A stretch of DNA of 64,000 nt. Source: Saccopteryx bilineata (Eukaryota; Chordata; Mammalia; Chiroptera; Emballonuridae). Location of the stretch: the NCBI RefSeq assembly GCF_036850765.1, contig NC_089495.1, positions 201,315,847 to 201,379,846 of the forward strand, in the 5' to 3' direction. The first letter of the stretch is position 1. The number at the start of each line of letters is the position of its first letter. Below the pieces are notes generated by a model. The model was not told where the DNA came from. It did no database searches and was given only the letters and a program-made list of their open reading frames with translations. Positions 22,789-34,200 of this stretch are shown in pieces. The translations under genes and the position numbers were made by a program.

Positions 22789-23461
22789 AGGGAGGTATAT
22801 GTACTGTGAGAAACCCATGAATGGTAAGGTTCTGATGCAACATGGAGTTGTTCCCAGGGAGCAGGTATGGCTTAATTGTTGGGCTCTCTCAGCACAGAAA
22901 GGTAGGAAACAAAATGCCAGGCATTTACTTCACTGGAGCAGAGCTGTCTGATGCCACTACCAGACGTCCTCAAGAAAAGCCTCCCACGTCTGTGGCGGAC
23001 AGTGTCTGTCCCTTCACCATCTGCAAGGGGGGAGGCGCGGCTGAAAACTCTAGTCTAGGTCCTGCGGAATGGCGGCGGGGAGGGGAGCGGACATTAACAG
23101 GATATCACATTTAGTAAGTACAGTCTGGGTCTCAGCAGACTTCATGGAAGCTAAGTGAAACAGATACAACTCACTTCTCGGTAAGATTCTTAATGCTGTG
23201 AACTCTCTTTTGTAGGGGGGATGGGGTCCGTCTGTAGGGGCAGTGGTCCAGGTAAAACTGTTGTATTCAGTCTACTATTCTGTGAGTATAGCTGGGCAGA
23301 GCATGAAACCAGCTGCCACACAGCCGGCCAGCTCTTGAGGACACTGCACAGGGTGACACAGTTCCAGATCTTAGGAAGGGGCTTTTCAGTCATAGTGTTT
23401 GCTTTCCGCCAAGATAGGGAATGCGTCACTCTGCCAGACTACACCTTTTTACAGATTATTA

Positions 23462-23467
23462 AATAAA
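23462..23467 (+). terminator. NDRG3 distal poly(A) signal AATAAA
   Basis: A canonical hexamer followed by a GT-rich stretch (TGTCTCATTGTT, then TGTGCTGGTCTT) that fits a downstream element. This is the likely main transcript end. Confidence 0.75.
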
Positions 23468-23559
23468 GCTGTATATGTCTCATTGTTACCCATGTGCTGG
23501 TCTTATTTCCCTCAAGCCACTCACGGGAGCTCAGGGAGTGCCTGAGTTACTGCATGTGG

Positions 23560-23695
23560 GCCCCGCGCTGGGCATTTTCACAGCCTCATCGTTACCCCAC
23601 CCAGTGAAGATAGGAAATCTCGGGGTAAATAATTTGCCTAAAGTCATACCAGAAGCCCAGCTGGGATTGAACGAGCCCAAAGTCCACCTCAAACA
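23560..23695 (+). repeat. MIR
   Basis: Contains TTTGCCTAAAGTCATACC and CCCAGCTGGGATTGAACGAG in MIR order. Confidence 0.6.
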
Positions 23696-23699
23696 TCCT

Positions 23700-24640
23700 C
23701 TATTCGCTCAAACCAAAAGTCACCAGAAGTCCGACCGTGCAGTTCGTGATGGAGGAGGGAAGCTGAGGTCTCAGAATGGCGCCCAGTGTCTCGGCTCCGC
23801 CGTCTGTGCGGGGTTGCCAGCCCCGCCCCTCAGGAATAGTCCGCAACCACTCGTCGGATCTCAGACCAGGCCGTATTTCTGCGGAAGGGTCTGTGTTTGT
23901 ACCCACCAAGAATAATAGCAGGAGCCCGCCATCCCAGGTCAGTTTTAAACGACCCAGAAGCTGCTGTTGCCACAGCACACCATGGTTGCTGTGTCTGTGG
24001 GAGGAGCTTGTGGGATCACACAGACTCGGCTCGATCTGGGAGAGGAGATGAAACAGATACGTGTGGACAGATCCAGGTCAGCAAGCTGAGCTCCTGTCAT
24101 TGCTGCCCCACACAGTTCGGGAGCCGGAGGTGGTCTGATGGCGACAGCGCCTCTTAAAACCCGCATGGCTGCAGCCTTTTCAGCCACACTGGGCACGGAT
24201 GGCTGCCCGCTCTCCCGCCCTGTCCTTGTGCCTGGACTCGGGCCCCACAGACTGCACCTGGCCTGCCCTGGCTGCACTCGTTTCTCCTCTCGCTTTCATT
24301 TCCTTTCTTCCTGTTCAGTCCAAAAAAATCTTGGGTGCCTGCCTGCTTTGTGCGAGGAAAGGAGAGTGCCAGGCACACGACACATGATGGTCATGCGAAA
24401 CTCTCCCATGTAAATCATCGCACCCAGTTCCCAGGGCCGCTCCACACAGTGAGCCGTGGTGCGCAGGCAAGGGACAGCTAAGAGCTAAGTGATTTGGCCA
24501 AGATCACCTAGCTAAAAAAAGTTCCTAGTTCTTCCACACTCAGAGCATTTTCGTATTTTATTCAACCTTGTGCTGAGCACCTTTCTATATGTTTGTTTCT
24601 ATTGACCCAGTGACTCAGGTGCCTCCCTGAGAGGAAAGGG
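23700..24640. other. NDRG3-SLA2 spacer, no feature recognised
   Basis: GC-rich sequence; several chance open frames, none recognisable. 24420-24530 may be a MIR remnant. Confidence 0.35.
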
Positions 24641-24662
24641 AGAGTATAATGTGAGATTGTTT

Positions 24663-25022
24663 GGGGGGGTTCTTGTGGGGGGGGCGTGGGGGCAGCAGAC
24701 AGACTCCCATATGCACCCGACCGGGATCCACCCGGCATGCCCACCAGGGGGCAATGTTCTGTCCATCTGGGATTTTGCTCTGTTGGGTGGGAGCCATTCT
24801 AGCGCCTGCGGCAGAGGCCATAGAGCCATCCTCAACCCCCCTGGGCCAACTTTGCTCCAGTGGAGCCTTGGCTGCAGGAGGGGAAGAGAGGGACAGAGAA
24901 AAAGGAGAGGGTGAAGGATGGAGAAGCAGATGGGCACTTCTCTATGTGCCCTGGCAAGGAATCAAACCTGAGACTTCCACACGCTGGGCTGACACTCTAC
25001 TGCTGAGCCAACTGGCCAGGGC
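24663..25022 (-). repeat. SINE family C, single-unit form, diverged
   Basis: CACCCGACCGGGATCCACC, one CACCAGGGGGCAATGTTCTG unit, GCCAACTGGCCAGGGCC head; GATTGTTT on both sides. Confidence 0.88.
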
Positions 25023-25391
25023 CTAGGATTGTTTTGTTTTTGAGACCAGAGCTTCCTACCTCATTCATGAATCTCACCTTGAGGCTGGTCTGAAAAGTTG
25101 GTCAGATAACAAGACGGACGTCAGGGTGGCGTGCAGGAAGTAGCAGGAGGGTGAGCCTGTGCTCGGTTCCCTCCCTGCCACAGGCCACATCCGTCAGCAG
25201 CGGTCACCCCCTTCGGACATCCTGGTGAGAACTTTCTTAGGATGCATCTCCATTCTGGCTCCTTCAGCTTTCTATGCCAAGTGCTCCAGAGTTTATCTCA
25301 AACCAACCTTACCTAGCAGAAAGGGAGAACCTGAATTGGAGTTGGCTAATTCAGTGCAGTGGGTCATTCTATGTTTAAAAACAAAAAATTA

Positions 25392-25598
25392 GCCCTGGCC
25401 AGGTAGGTAGCTCAGTTGGTTAGTGTCAACCTAATAATGCCAAGGTTGCAGGTTCAACTCCCAGTCAGCACATACAAGAGCCAACCGATGAATGCATGGA
25501 AAAGTGGAAGAACAAATCGATCTTTCTCCCTCCCTCCCTTTTCCTCACCCTCCTCTCCTTTCCTCTCTCTCTAAAATCAATAAATAAAAATTTTTTAA
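25392..25598 (+). repeat. SINE family D (long variant)
   Basis: Head GTAGGTAGCTCAGTTGGTTA, the segment AACCGATGAATGCATGGAAA and tail CTAAAATCAATAAATAAAAA. Confidence 0.86.
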
Positions 25599-25613
25599 AA
25601 AATTGTCTCTAGG

Positions 25614-25982
25614 GCCTGACCAGGCGGTGGCGCAGTGGATAGAGCGTCGGACTGGGATGCAGAGGACCCAGGTTCGAGACCCCGAGGTCGCCAGCTTGAG
25701 CGTGGGCTCATCTGGTTTGAGCAAAAGTCTACCAGCTTGAACCCAAGGTCGCTGGGTCCAACAAGGGGTTACTCGGTCTGCTGAAGGCCCGCGGTCAAGG
25801 CACATATGAGAAAGCAATCAATGAACAACTAAGGTGTTGCAAGCGCAATGAAAAACTAATGATTGATGCTTCTCATCTCTCTCCGTTCCTGTCTGTCTGT
25901 CCCTGTCTCTCCCTCGCTCTGACTCACTTTCTGTCTCTGTAATAAATATATAAATAAATAAATAAATAAATGATAGAGACTT
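25614..25982 (+). repeat. SINE family A with (TAAA)n tail
   Basis: Full-length. AAAAAATTGTCTCTAGG flanks it (ends 25613; again 25986-26002). The tail carries about five TAAA units. Confidence 0.93.
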
Positions 25983-26126
25983 AAAAAAAAATTGTCTCTA
26001 GGAATACTGAGCCCCTTAAGAAAAGGCAGCAAGTGGTTGTGGTTATTTAGATTTTAAGAAGCTGGGGAGTTTGTTAAGTTTCAGTGACTAAAGGTAACAT
26101 CAATCAAAAGCAATTATATCAGAGGT

Positions 26127-26640
26127 TATTTATCCCATTCGAGTGATTCCCGAGGTAGGGATGTGCATCAGAGTCACCTGGGGGGCTTGTGAAAGATTAT
26201 TGGCCCCACCCACAGAGTTTCTGATCCAGTAGATCCGAGGATTTACATGTCTAACAAATTCCTGGGTGATGCTGAGGCCGCTGGTCTGGGGAGCACACCT
26301 GGAGAACCGCTGCCCAAAGGTCTTGCTCCTCAGAGGGTCTGCAGACCAGCAACCTGGGTATCACCTGGGAGTAGTTAGCAATACAGAATCTCGAACCCTG
26401 CCCCAGACCCCCGAACCCGAATCTGCTGCTCAACAAGATCCCTGGGCAATTCCTATACACGTTAGAGGTTGGGCCCCATCGCTCCAAGGCAGTGCTTCCC
26501 AGACTTGCTAGTCAAAGGAATCTCAACATGTTTAAAATTCAGATTCCTAGGCTGTTCCTCCGGTGACTTGGGTTCAGATGTGGGAGGATTCTGACACAAA
26601 CAAGCCCCTCAGGTGATTGTTATGATCAGAGAACATGGGA
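26127..26640. repeat. MER5-type hAT remnants, two or three in tandem
   Basis: Blocks like AGAGTCACCTGGGGGGCTTG, CCCCACCCACAGAGTTTCTG and GGAGAACCGCTG are typical of ancient MER5 nonautonomous hAT elements; similar blocks recur from 26318 and 26479. Confidence 0.65.
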
Positions 26641-26753
26641 AACACCTGTTCATTTACCTTGGTTCTGTGTTCCTGGGGCAAGTCCAAGCCAGAAGGCCAG
26701 AAAAAACCACCTCTCCCTCCAGGATGGTGAAGAGGCAGCCGCTTCTCCCCCAG

Positions 26754-27168
26754 AAACAGGAACTTGGGGAAGGTGGCTCCCTGATGGGCTGTGATGCCGT
26801 CAGAGGAAATGGGTGGTTGTGAGAACCACAGAGTCTGCAGATGTGAGCTGGGAGCCCCAAGGACCCTGCGCAGAGCTCAAAGAGCCCTGGGCCTTCGTCC
26901 CTGGCCCTCTGTGCTGGGAGGGTCACCCAGTCGGGGCTCCTGCCCCATCCCACGTGCACAAACCACTGACCACAGCCAGATACGGAGCTACCCAGAGCGA
27001 TACCAAGAGCCTCTCCCTGAAGATCTCCCAGGCCAAGAGGGTCCTGGATGTCCTAGGACTAAGGATGTTGACAGGCTTCCAGAAGGGCCCCCCAGAGCCC
27101 TAACCTCTCCAGCCAAAGCACACGTCTCGGCCAAGCCCCCACCAAGAACCTCTGATGGCAGGAAACCA
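26754..27168 (+). promoter_or_regulatory. Candidate SLA2 upstream noncoding exon
   Basis: SLA2 needs a 5' exon upstream of 29855. A strong donor ACCA|GTAAGTATG at 27169 and a pyrimidine-rich acceptor CTTCTCCCCCAG ending at 26753 frame a non-repeat block. There is no direct evidence of use; it could equally be chance. Confidence 0.15.
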
Positions 27169-27624
27169 GTAAGTATGCTTGGTTTTTTCCGATGGCCTTG
27201 GGATTGTGAGGAAGGGTGGTCCATCCCCTCATGGACTGGACATGGGCTTTACAGTTGGGGGAAGAAGTTCAAGGCGAAGAAATGTTTCTACCGAGGCTGT
27301 AAGAGGGGTGATTTCTAAGGGTCCCTGCCGGCCTCTGTTCTCCACCTTTGTCTTCTGGAGAATTACATTGTGCCTTCCCTCTTGTCTGCTTGCCCAGTCT
27401 GGTCTCACCTCAGTGTGTGACTTTGGGCTCTCTGGGCCCAAGCCTTTCACCGTCAGTGAATGAGCCTGGATTATATATAATCTCTGAAGACAACGTTCAA
27501 TTTGAATGTTGGTCAGTTCCTCGCAAAAGAGTGATTATTAGTTGAAAGGGAGGGAGCTCAGTCCAAATTCATCACTTTTTACTTCACCCCTGAGAAATTC
27601 TCTGAGGCACAAAAACACAAAGTC

Positions 27625-27870
27625 CAGAGATCACAGACCCAGCTCAGCACTAACCAGCTGTGTGACCGTGAGAGCAAGGCTGCACTCTCTGGGCTGTGCT
27701 TCTTGTATCTGAATGGGAGTCAAAGGCCAACCTCTCAAAGGATCGAATGGAACAGTCGTGGGCATTGTGCTGATCTCGGCTGCTTTATACTAACTCTTTC
27801 CTCCACCCACTGGCCCAGGTCCCCTGGAAAGTGCCTAACGCATAGGAAGTAGTTCAGAGACTTACCTAAT
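27625..27870 (-). repeat. MIR
   Basis: Reverse MIR order: ACCAGCTGTGTGACCGTGAG, CTCTGGGCTGTGCTTC, AACGCATAGGAAGTA. Confidence 0.6.
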
Positions 27871-28117
27871 TAATGATTAGGTTCTGTCTCTTGAAAGTTT
27901 TGTGCCAACGCCTCCTCCTAGACCTGCCCGTGCTGTGGCCTTCTGGCCTTCATTTTGCCCCTCAGGGGGGCTTCCTGACCCCTCCAGGTGGAGGGAGCTA
28001 GCAGAGGGGCTGGGACTCCCAGCCTGACTGCAGGCCCATCCCCCAGCCCCACCTGCACGGAGAAGTTTCTGGGTTCAGTGCAAAATTGTGGTGACTTTGT
28101 CTTGCTGAAAGAGGGAA

Positions 28118-28290
28118 AAGGAAACGAACCTTTACTGAGGACCCAGTCTGTGCCGGGCTCCTTGACTTCCCCCGCCCCAAGCCGGTGAAACTCAGTGCTA
28201 TTCCTGATTCACAGACAAGACTCAGAAAGGTTGCGTGCTTTCTCTGGGGTCACACAGCCTGTTTGGCCTGAATTAACCACTTGTGCCACC
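28118..28290 (+). repeat. MIR
   Basis: CCTTTACTGAGGACCCAGTC, then TGTGCCGGGC, ACAGACAAGACTCAGAAAGG. Confidence 0.65.
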
Positions 28291-29200
28291 CAGGAAAGAT
28301 CCCCCCCCCCCGGGAGTTTCTGGATCCGTGTCTGCACAGTTAAGCGCAGAGCCTGTCACTCATTCTGGGGGGGGGGGGGGGGGGAGACGGGAGCAGCAGG
28401 AATGTTGAAAACCTGACTTCCTGGCAGGGTGGCTTGGGAGTGAGAGAATCAGATGCCTGAGGAGTCAGCAGGAAGTGCCTGCCAGGAGCCATTTTCTAGT
28501 TGGGCCCGTTTTGTATTAAAGAGCGCCTGTCCCATGGATACTGAGTTTCCCGTGGGAGGCAGCAGAAGCAGGTACTGTTCTCCCTGTGTCGACACCAGAC
28601 TGCAGAGCAGAGGATGCTGCCCTTGCACAGATGGCTGTTCCCTCCTCTACGGCAGGACCTTGACTCCAGACAGGCCGGGCCTGTGAGGCCACGGAAGTCA
28701 GTCTGTGATAGAGACAGACACCTGTCCTCACTGAGGCGTGCTGCCAGGGGTCAAAGGCAAGAATGGAGCCTGCAGTATCACCAAACTAGCTTAGCTATGC
28801 CTGTCTGTCTCTGAAAAGAATGAAGCCACCTCCCCAAAACATTTTAAAAAGAGTGTTTGGAAAAATCAGCTTTGCCCTGGAAACCTGGGAATTTAAATTA
28901 TTTGAAGGGAAAGACCTGTCCAAGAGCTAATAATTTCTTGCATGCATTTAGTTAATGTGTATTGAGTACCTTCTGTGGCCCAAGGGCCTCACAAAATGCT
29001 GAGAAACCGGGCAGAGAAAGAGAGGTCCTGTCTTCACTGAGCTGTAGAATAACGGCCTGTTAAGTAAAAGCTTTAATATGTGAATAACAAAATGGGAAGA
29101 AACACAAGAAGGAGCCAAGAGAGGAAAGGGAAAGCTCGCAGGGGCAGCGTCTGGCGAGGGGACATTTGAGGCGTGATAAAGGACGAGCAGGGTGCCTTAT
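28291..29200. other. Spacer upstream of SLA2; runs of C and G
   Basis: It contains C10 near 28303-28312 and an 18-G run (about 28367-28384). 28920-29050 may be an old MIR-like block. No exon is evident. Confidence 0.4.
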
Positions 29201-29300
29201 CTCTGAGACCATGTGTTAAGTATTGCTATCCCCATTTTTCAGATGAGGAAATGGAGGCAGAGAGAGGAAGTAGGTCAACAGCCAGTCCTCCAAAGCCTTG
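29201..29300 (+). repeat. MIR fragment
   Basis: CCCATTTTTCAGATGAGGAA, the usual MIR core. Confidence 0.6.
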
Positions 29301-29854
29301 CAAGTCCTCACTGTCATACCGCCTCCCAGTCATCTTTGCCCTGTGACACCAATAAGTCTGCTCGAAGTCACCTTAGTTTGTTGTAACACCAGGTCCCCAT
29401 TGCCTGCTTCTAACCCTAGCCAAGGGTCCTGGTATGCCGGGAATGAACTCTGTCCTGTCATTGACCCCTGTCACACAGTGGCAGACTATGATCCCAGGTC
29501 AGGAAATGGTTCTGAGTAGGCCATCATCGGAATGACCGGCAAGGGCTGGGGGTTCAGGGAATGAGATCAAGGCAGCCCTGGGGGGGGGGCATTTCAGCCA
29601 ATGGGAGGGCACACCACACACACAGAGCCCAGAAACAGACCAGGGCATGGCCGCAGCATAGTACAGATGGGATAGAACCGGGTCTGGTTTGTAGAGAGCC
29701 CTCGGAGGGGGGGGGGGGCTGGAGCTGGTCCTGATTTGGGGGCGGTGGTGTTTGCATGCATCAGCAAGGAGGTCAGCAGGACAGAGCCACGGAGGCAGGG
29801 TGTCTGGGGACCAGGCCTGGAGCCAGAGCTCTGTCCCCATCACATCTCTTTCAG

Positions 29855-29988
29855 ATTTCTCTCGACAGTGTGCTTCTGAGAGTTCTGCTGAGGAACGATG
29901 GGAAGTCAGCCCAGCAGAGGGAAAACCCTGCCCAGCCCCAGCCCCAGCCCCACTGTCCAAGACCAAGGCCCCATACCCACGCAACCAG
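29855..29988 (+). CDS. SLA2: SLA2 first coding exon (start codon at 29898)
   Basis: The exon opens after acceptor CATCTCTTTCAG, so at least one noncoding exon must lie upstream. It holds 43 nt of 5' UTR and then 30 codons beginning MGSQPSRGKTLPSPSPSP, the myristoylation site and a proline-serine linker. The donor is GTGAGC. Confidence 0.92.
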
Positions 29989-31236
29989 GTGAGCCGCGGG
30001 ACCCGGGACAGCCAGGTCTTTCCCAGGCGCCATGAGGCTGCATGGGGCCTTCCCGTCCAGCCTCCAACACAGCTTCACGTGTCAGTGAGTGCCACTGTGT
30101 ACCGTGTCCTGCCGAGTGCGCCGTACACGCAGGGCCCTGCCCTTAGCGCTTGTATGTCAGCGGTCAACGTTAAACCACCAGGTGCAGTAGGAAATCTGAG
30201 GGAGTGACGGGTGCTCGCCAGGAGGGCATGGCCGTGCCCCGGGCATCTGCCCAGGCCTCCTTCCTCCTCCACCAAGTGCCATTTGGAGACTGGGCTGGCA
30301 GTCCACCTCTGTAGCTCTCCACGCCTGCTCTCTCTGTCACACCTACTGAAGTTAGAATTCATTTAAAGGAGAGAAAATTCACTGTTCAGCTCCTCTGTCA
30401 CACTAGGTGCATGGCAAGTGCTGGCTACCTTAATTGGACAGCAAAATTATAGAACATTTCCATTCACGCAGGAAGTTCTGTTAGATAGTGGTGCTCCGAA
30501 GAGGCTCTTACTCGGAGAGGCACTGTGAATACTGGAAGCAAACTGCGAGCTGTGACAATCGGAAAAAATGAGCTTGTTCGATGCATATGCTGAATGAACC
30601 TCTGGCCATGATTTTTCAATGTAGTCCTGGCTAAGAATATTACATTTTAGGACAATTAGACAATCAGAATAAATTCTAATGTTTTGATGTCAAAGCTACA
30701 GCCCCCAGCCCTGGCCGGTTGGCTCAGTGGTAGAGCTTCAGCCCAGCGTGTGGATGTCCTGGATTCAATTCCTGGTCAGGGCACACAGGAGAAGCGTCTA
30801 TCTGCTTCTCCACCTTTCCCCTCCCCACCGCCTCTTCCCTTCCATAGCAATAGCTTAACACCATAGCATCATAGCAATAGCATAGCACCATAGCAATAGC
30901 TTGATTGCTTTGAGTGCATCGGCCCTGGGCACTGAGGATGGCTCTGTGGAGCCTCTGTCCCAGACACTAAAAGTAGCTCGGTTGCAAGCATGGCCCCAGG
31001 TGGGCAAAGCAACAGCTCCAGATGGGGGTTGCTGGATGGATCCCGGTTGGGGAGCATGCGGGAGTCTGCCTCTCTGTCTCCCCTCCTCACTTGGAAAAGA
31101 AGAAGAAAAAAACTACAGCTCCCAGTTTGTTCTTGTTCCCCAAAATAGCCCACAAATTTTTTCTCAAATCACATCCTGATTTGGGGTTTTGATCATGTAT
31201 TCATTAGAGTTCTGAGAGAAACAGAACCACAGACCA

Positions 31237-31275
<39 letters not shown>

Positions 31276-34200
31276 TGTAGACACAGGAAGAGTTTATTTT
31301 AAGAAATTGGCTCATGCAGTTGGGGCTGGCAAGTCTCACGTTTGTGGGGCCAGTGGGCAGGCTGGAGACCCAGGGAAGGGCAGACGCTGCCAAGCTCCAG
31401 AGTTGAGTCTGGAGGCAGAATTCCCTCCTCAGGAGACCTCGGTTTGTTCCTTCTGTCTTCAGTGGACTGGGAGAGGCCCACCACCATTATGGAGGATAAT
31501 CTGTTTTATTCAGAACCTACTGATTTTAATGCTAATCTCATCTTAAAAATATCTTCAGAATGACATCTAGACTGGTGTTTGACCCAATATCTGGGGACTG
31601 TGGGCTAGCCACATTGAGACATAGAATGAACCATCACAGATAACAAGGTTACTCTACCAAGCAGGACTTCTAGGAGGAAGGACCGGGGTATACACTTAAA
31701 CAGGACTAGAAGACTGCAGGCATCCCCAAACTACGGCCCGTGGGCTGCATGCGGCCCCCTGAGGCCATTTATCCGGCCCCCGCCACACTTCCAGAAGGGG
31801 CACCTCTTTCATTGGTGGTCAGTGAGAGGAGCACTGTATGTGGCAGCCCTCCAATGGTCTGAGGGACAGTGAACTGGCCCCCTGTGTAAAAAGTTTGGGG
31901 ACCTCTGCGTAGAGCCAGGTGTCTACATACTAGTGTTTGGGCAGGAAACCTCCCCTGCAATGTCTGGGCTTCCTTCATCTCCCTGTTACCGCCCTCCCCG
32001 GGCCCTCCAGGCCCTGGCCGTAGCCACTCGGCCTGCACAGAGAGCCGGGGCCCCGCAGGCCAGGCAGGAAGAGACCTGGAAACCACACAGACCTGTCCCG
32101 TGTTTCCTCTGACTCTCACCACAGGCAGTGGCCCCTGGGCTGCTCTGAGTCAGGCCCAGGCTACTGGCGGGGATGGCAGTGGGGGTGGGAGGGGTGAGCC
32201 CCCTTGTGCAGGTGTCCTGCCTTCGGGGCCTGAGGTGAACTCTGTTCCCCCCCTCTGCCAGGGTCTCTGGGGAAAGGACAGGCGCCTCTCAGAAGGTCTG
32301 TCTCTGGTCCCAGAAGCAGGGTGGATTTGGGGCAGTCTTTCCATGAGTCACCTCTTTGCCCACCCGTGTTGCATCCGTCCGAAGGCTCTGCCATGGACCA
32401 GGCCTTGTACACACAGGACCAGGGCTCACAGCAGTGGATAAGACAGGCGCAGTCCCTGCCTTCGGGGGCAGTCACATCCCAGAGACAGGTGCTTAACCAT
32501 TCACCAGTTACAAGTGTGTTAGATTTTAGCAAGGATGTGTTTTAAGGGACAGGGACCAAAAGTGTCTGCTAAGGGGTTTGTCAGGGGAGGGGTCGCTCAG
32601 GAAGGGACATTTCGTCTGAGGAGTGAAGGCTGAAAGTGAGTCAGCTGGGTGGAAAGGAGCCATCGAGGGGACAGCACAGGAGGCTGAGAGGTTCTAGGGG
32701 TGCACACCAGGGTGTCCGGGCGGGAAAGGGGCCCTTCCCGGCTTGCTAGTTCCACCCCTATTGCAGGACTCCCTCCGCAAGGCTCGCCTGCACTGTTCGT
32801 TCAGGCATCGGGCGTTTCCATGCCCTGTGTGACGGCCGTGGGCTCGAAGGGCTTCCTGTCCGGGGTCACTGCAGGGATCTCCATGCGTGTCTGAGAGGAG
32901 CCAGCCTAGGGTGCCCGTGGGTGGGGGTGACGGCAGGATCCCAGACTCTGCTGGACCTCATGTCTGTAGAGAGGGCTGGCCGACAGGGTGACCATCTCTG
33001 TCCATCCATGCAGAGAGGAGCAAGGCCACAGCCGTGGCCCTGGGCAGTTTCCCGGTGGGCGAGCAGGCAGAGCTGTCACTGAGACTGGGGGAGCCGCTGA
33101 CCATCATTTCTGAGTGAGTCACTCCAAGTACACCGTGTGGGATGCTCTGCCCCCCCCTCCCCATACTTGCGGATGCACTGATGGGAGCAGGGCACCTCCG
33201 TCCAGGAGAAAAGAGCACGGCCTTTGGTGCCAAGCTCCCATGTGGCCCTGTTGGTGGGGTTTCAGGCAGCGTGGCACGCCTGCAGAGAAAAGCAGTGGTG
33301 GGCAGGGGGCCTGCATCATGCCACCTACACCCAGGGCTACCTGGACGGCTGGTGCCAGGAACTCAGGTGGGGTCCAGCCTGCAGGGCCCTTGTGGATCCC
33401 AAGAGAGCAGTTTCCGGGGCCTTGCCTTCTGAGGGGCATCTCCCTCCTTTCTCTGCAGGGGCGGAGACTGGTGGACGGTGCTGTCGGAGGTCTCAGGCAG
33501 AGAGTACAGCATTCCCAGCGTCCACGTGGCCAAAGTCTCTCATGGGTGAGTTCCCACTGCAGACCCTGCCTTACGGGACGGTGCCGCTTTCCCCTCCCCC
33601 TGGCGTGGTCCTTTATGCCCAGTCCTGTGCTGAGCACCGCTCGGGTGGGAGCGTCAGGCCCGGGCCCTGCCTTCAAGAAGAGCAGGTACTCTCTCAAGTT
33701 GGCTGGGGGGACTTGGAGCCCAGAGGAAAAAGGGTTTCCAGGAGATGGGAGCAGCTGAGGTGTCGCCGAGGGAGGGCCACACAGGGGCCACAGGGTCTCC
33801 TACGAAGCACAAGCTCTGAGTGAGTGACACAGGAGGTGACTCCGGAGCAGACTGCGCCGGCAGGGAGAGGACATGCCGTGCTTCCTCTCCAGGTGGCTGT
33901 ACGAGGGCCTGAGCCGGGAGAAGGCCGAGGAGCTGCTGTTGCTGCCCGGAAACCCCGGAGGGGCCTTCCTCATCCGGGAGAGCCAGACCAGGCGAGGTGG
34001 GTACGCGCCCTGCCAGGGCTTTCCCTTTGAATGCCAAGAGCCACCTGTGGTGTGACTGGGGGCAGGGTTGGGGGGAGAGTGGGGGCGTGGAGACCAAGTG
34101 CAGAGGGCCGGAGCAGGCAGGCTGGCCAGCTGGCTGCGTGCCGCTGCCCTCAGAGCCCAGCAGCAATTGAGCAATGACCGCATTTCGAACAGGGTGCAGA

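Larger units (their letters stand above)
22116..23485 (+). other. NDRG3: NDRG3 3' UTR
   Basis: About 1.37 kb of sequence without recognisable repeats between the TAA and the distal poly(A) signal. Two AATAAA hexamers allow a short (about 690-nt) and a long 3' UTR. The downstream end is inferred from the signal position. Confidence 0.8.

Noticed and set aside
26791..27318. 175-residue open frame upstream of SLA2
   Set aside because: No homology recognised and no conserved composition; kept only as a weak noncoding exon candidate.
33114..33823. Long overlapping open frames (192-214 residues) around SLA2 exons
   Set aside because: They cross real SLA2 exon borders in other frames; GC-rich DNA lacks stops. 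The SLA2 exon frame explains the conserved part.
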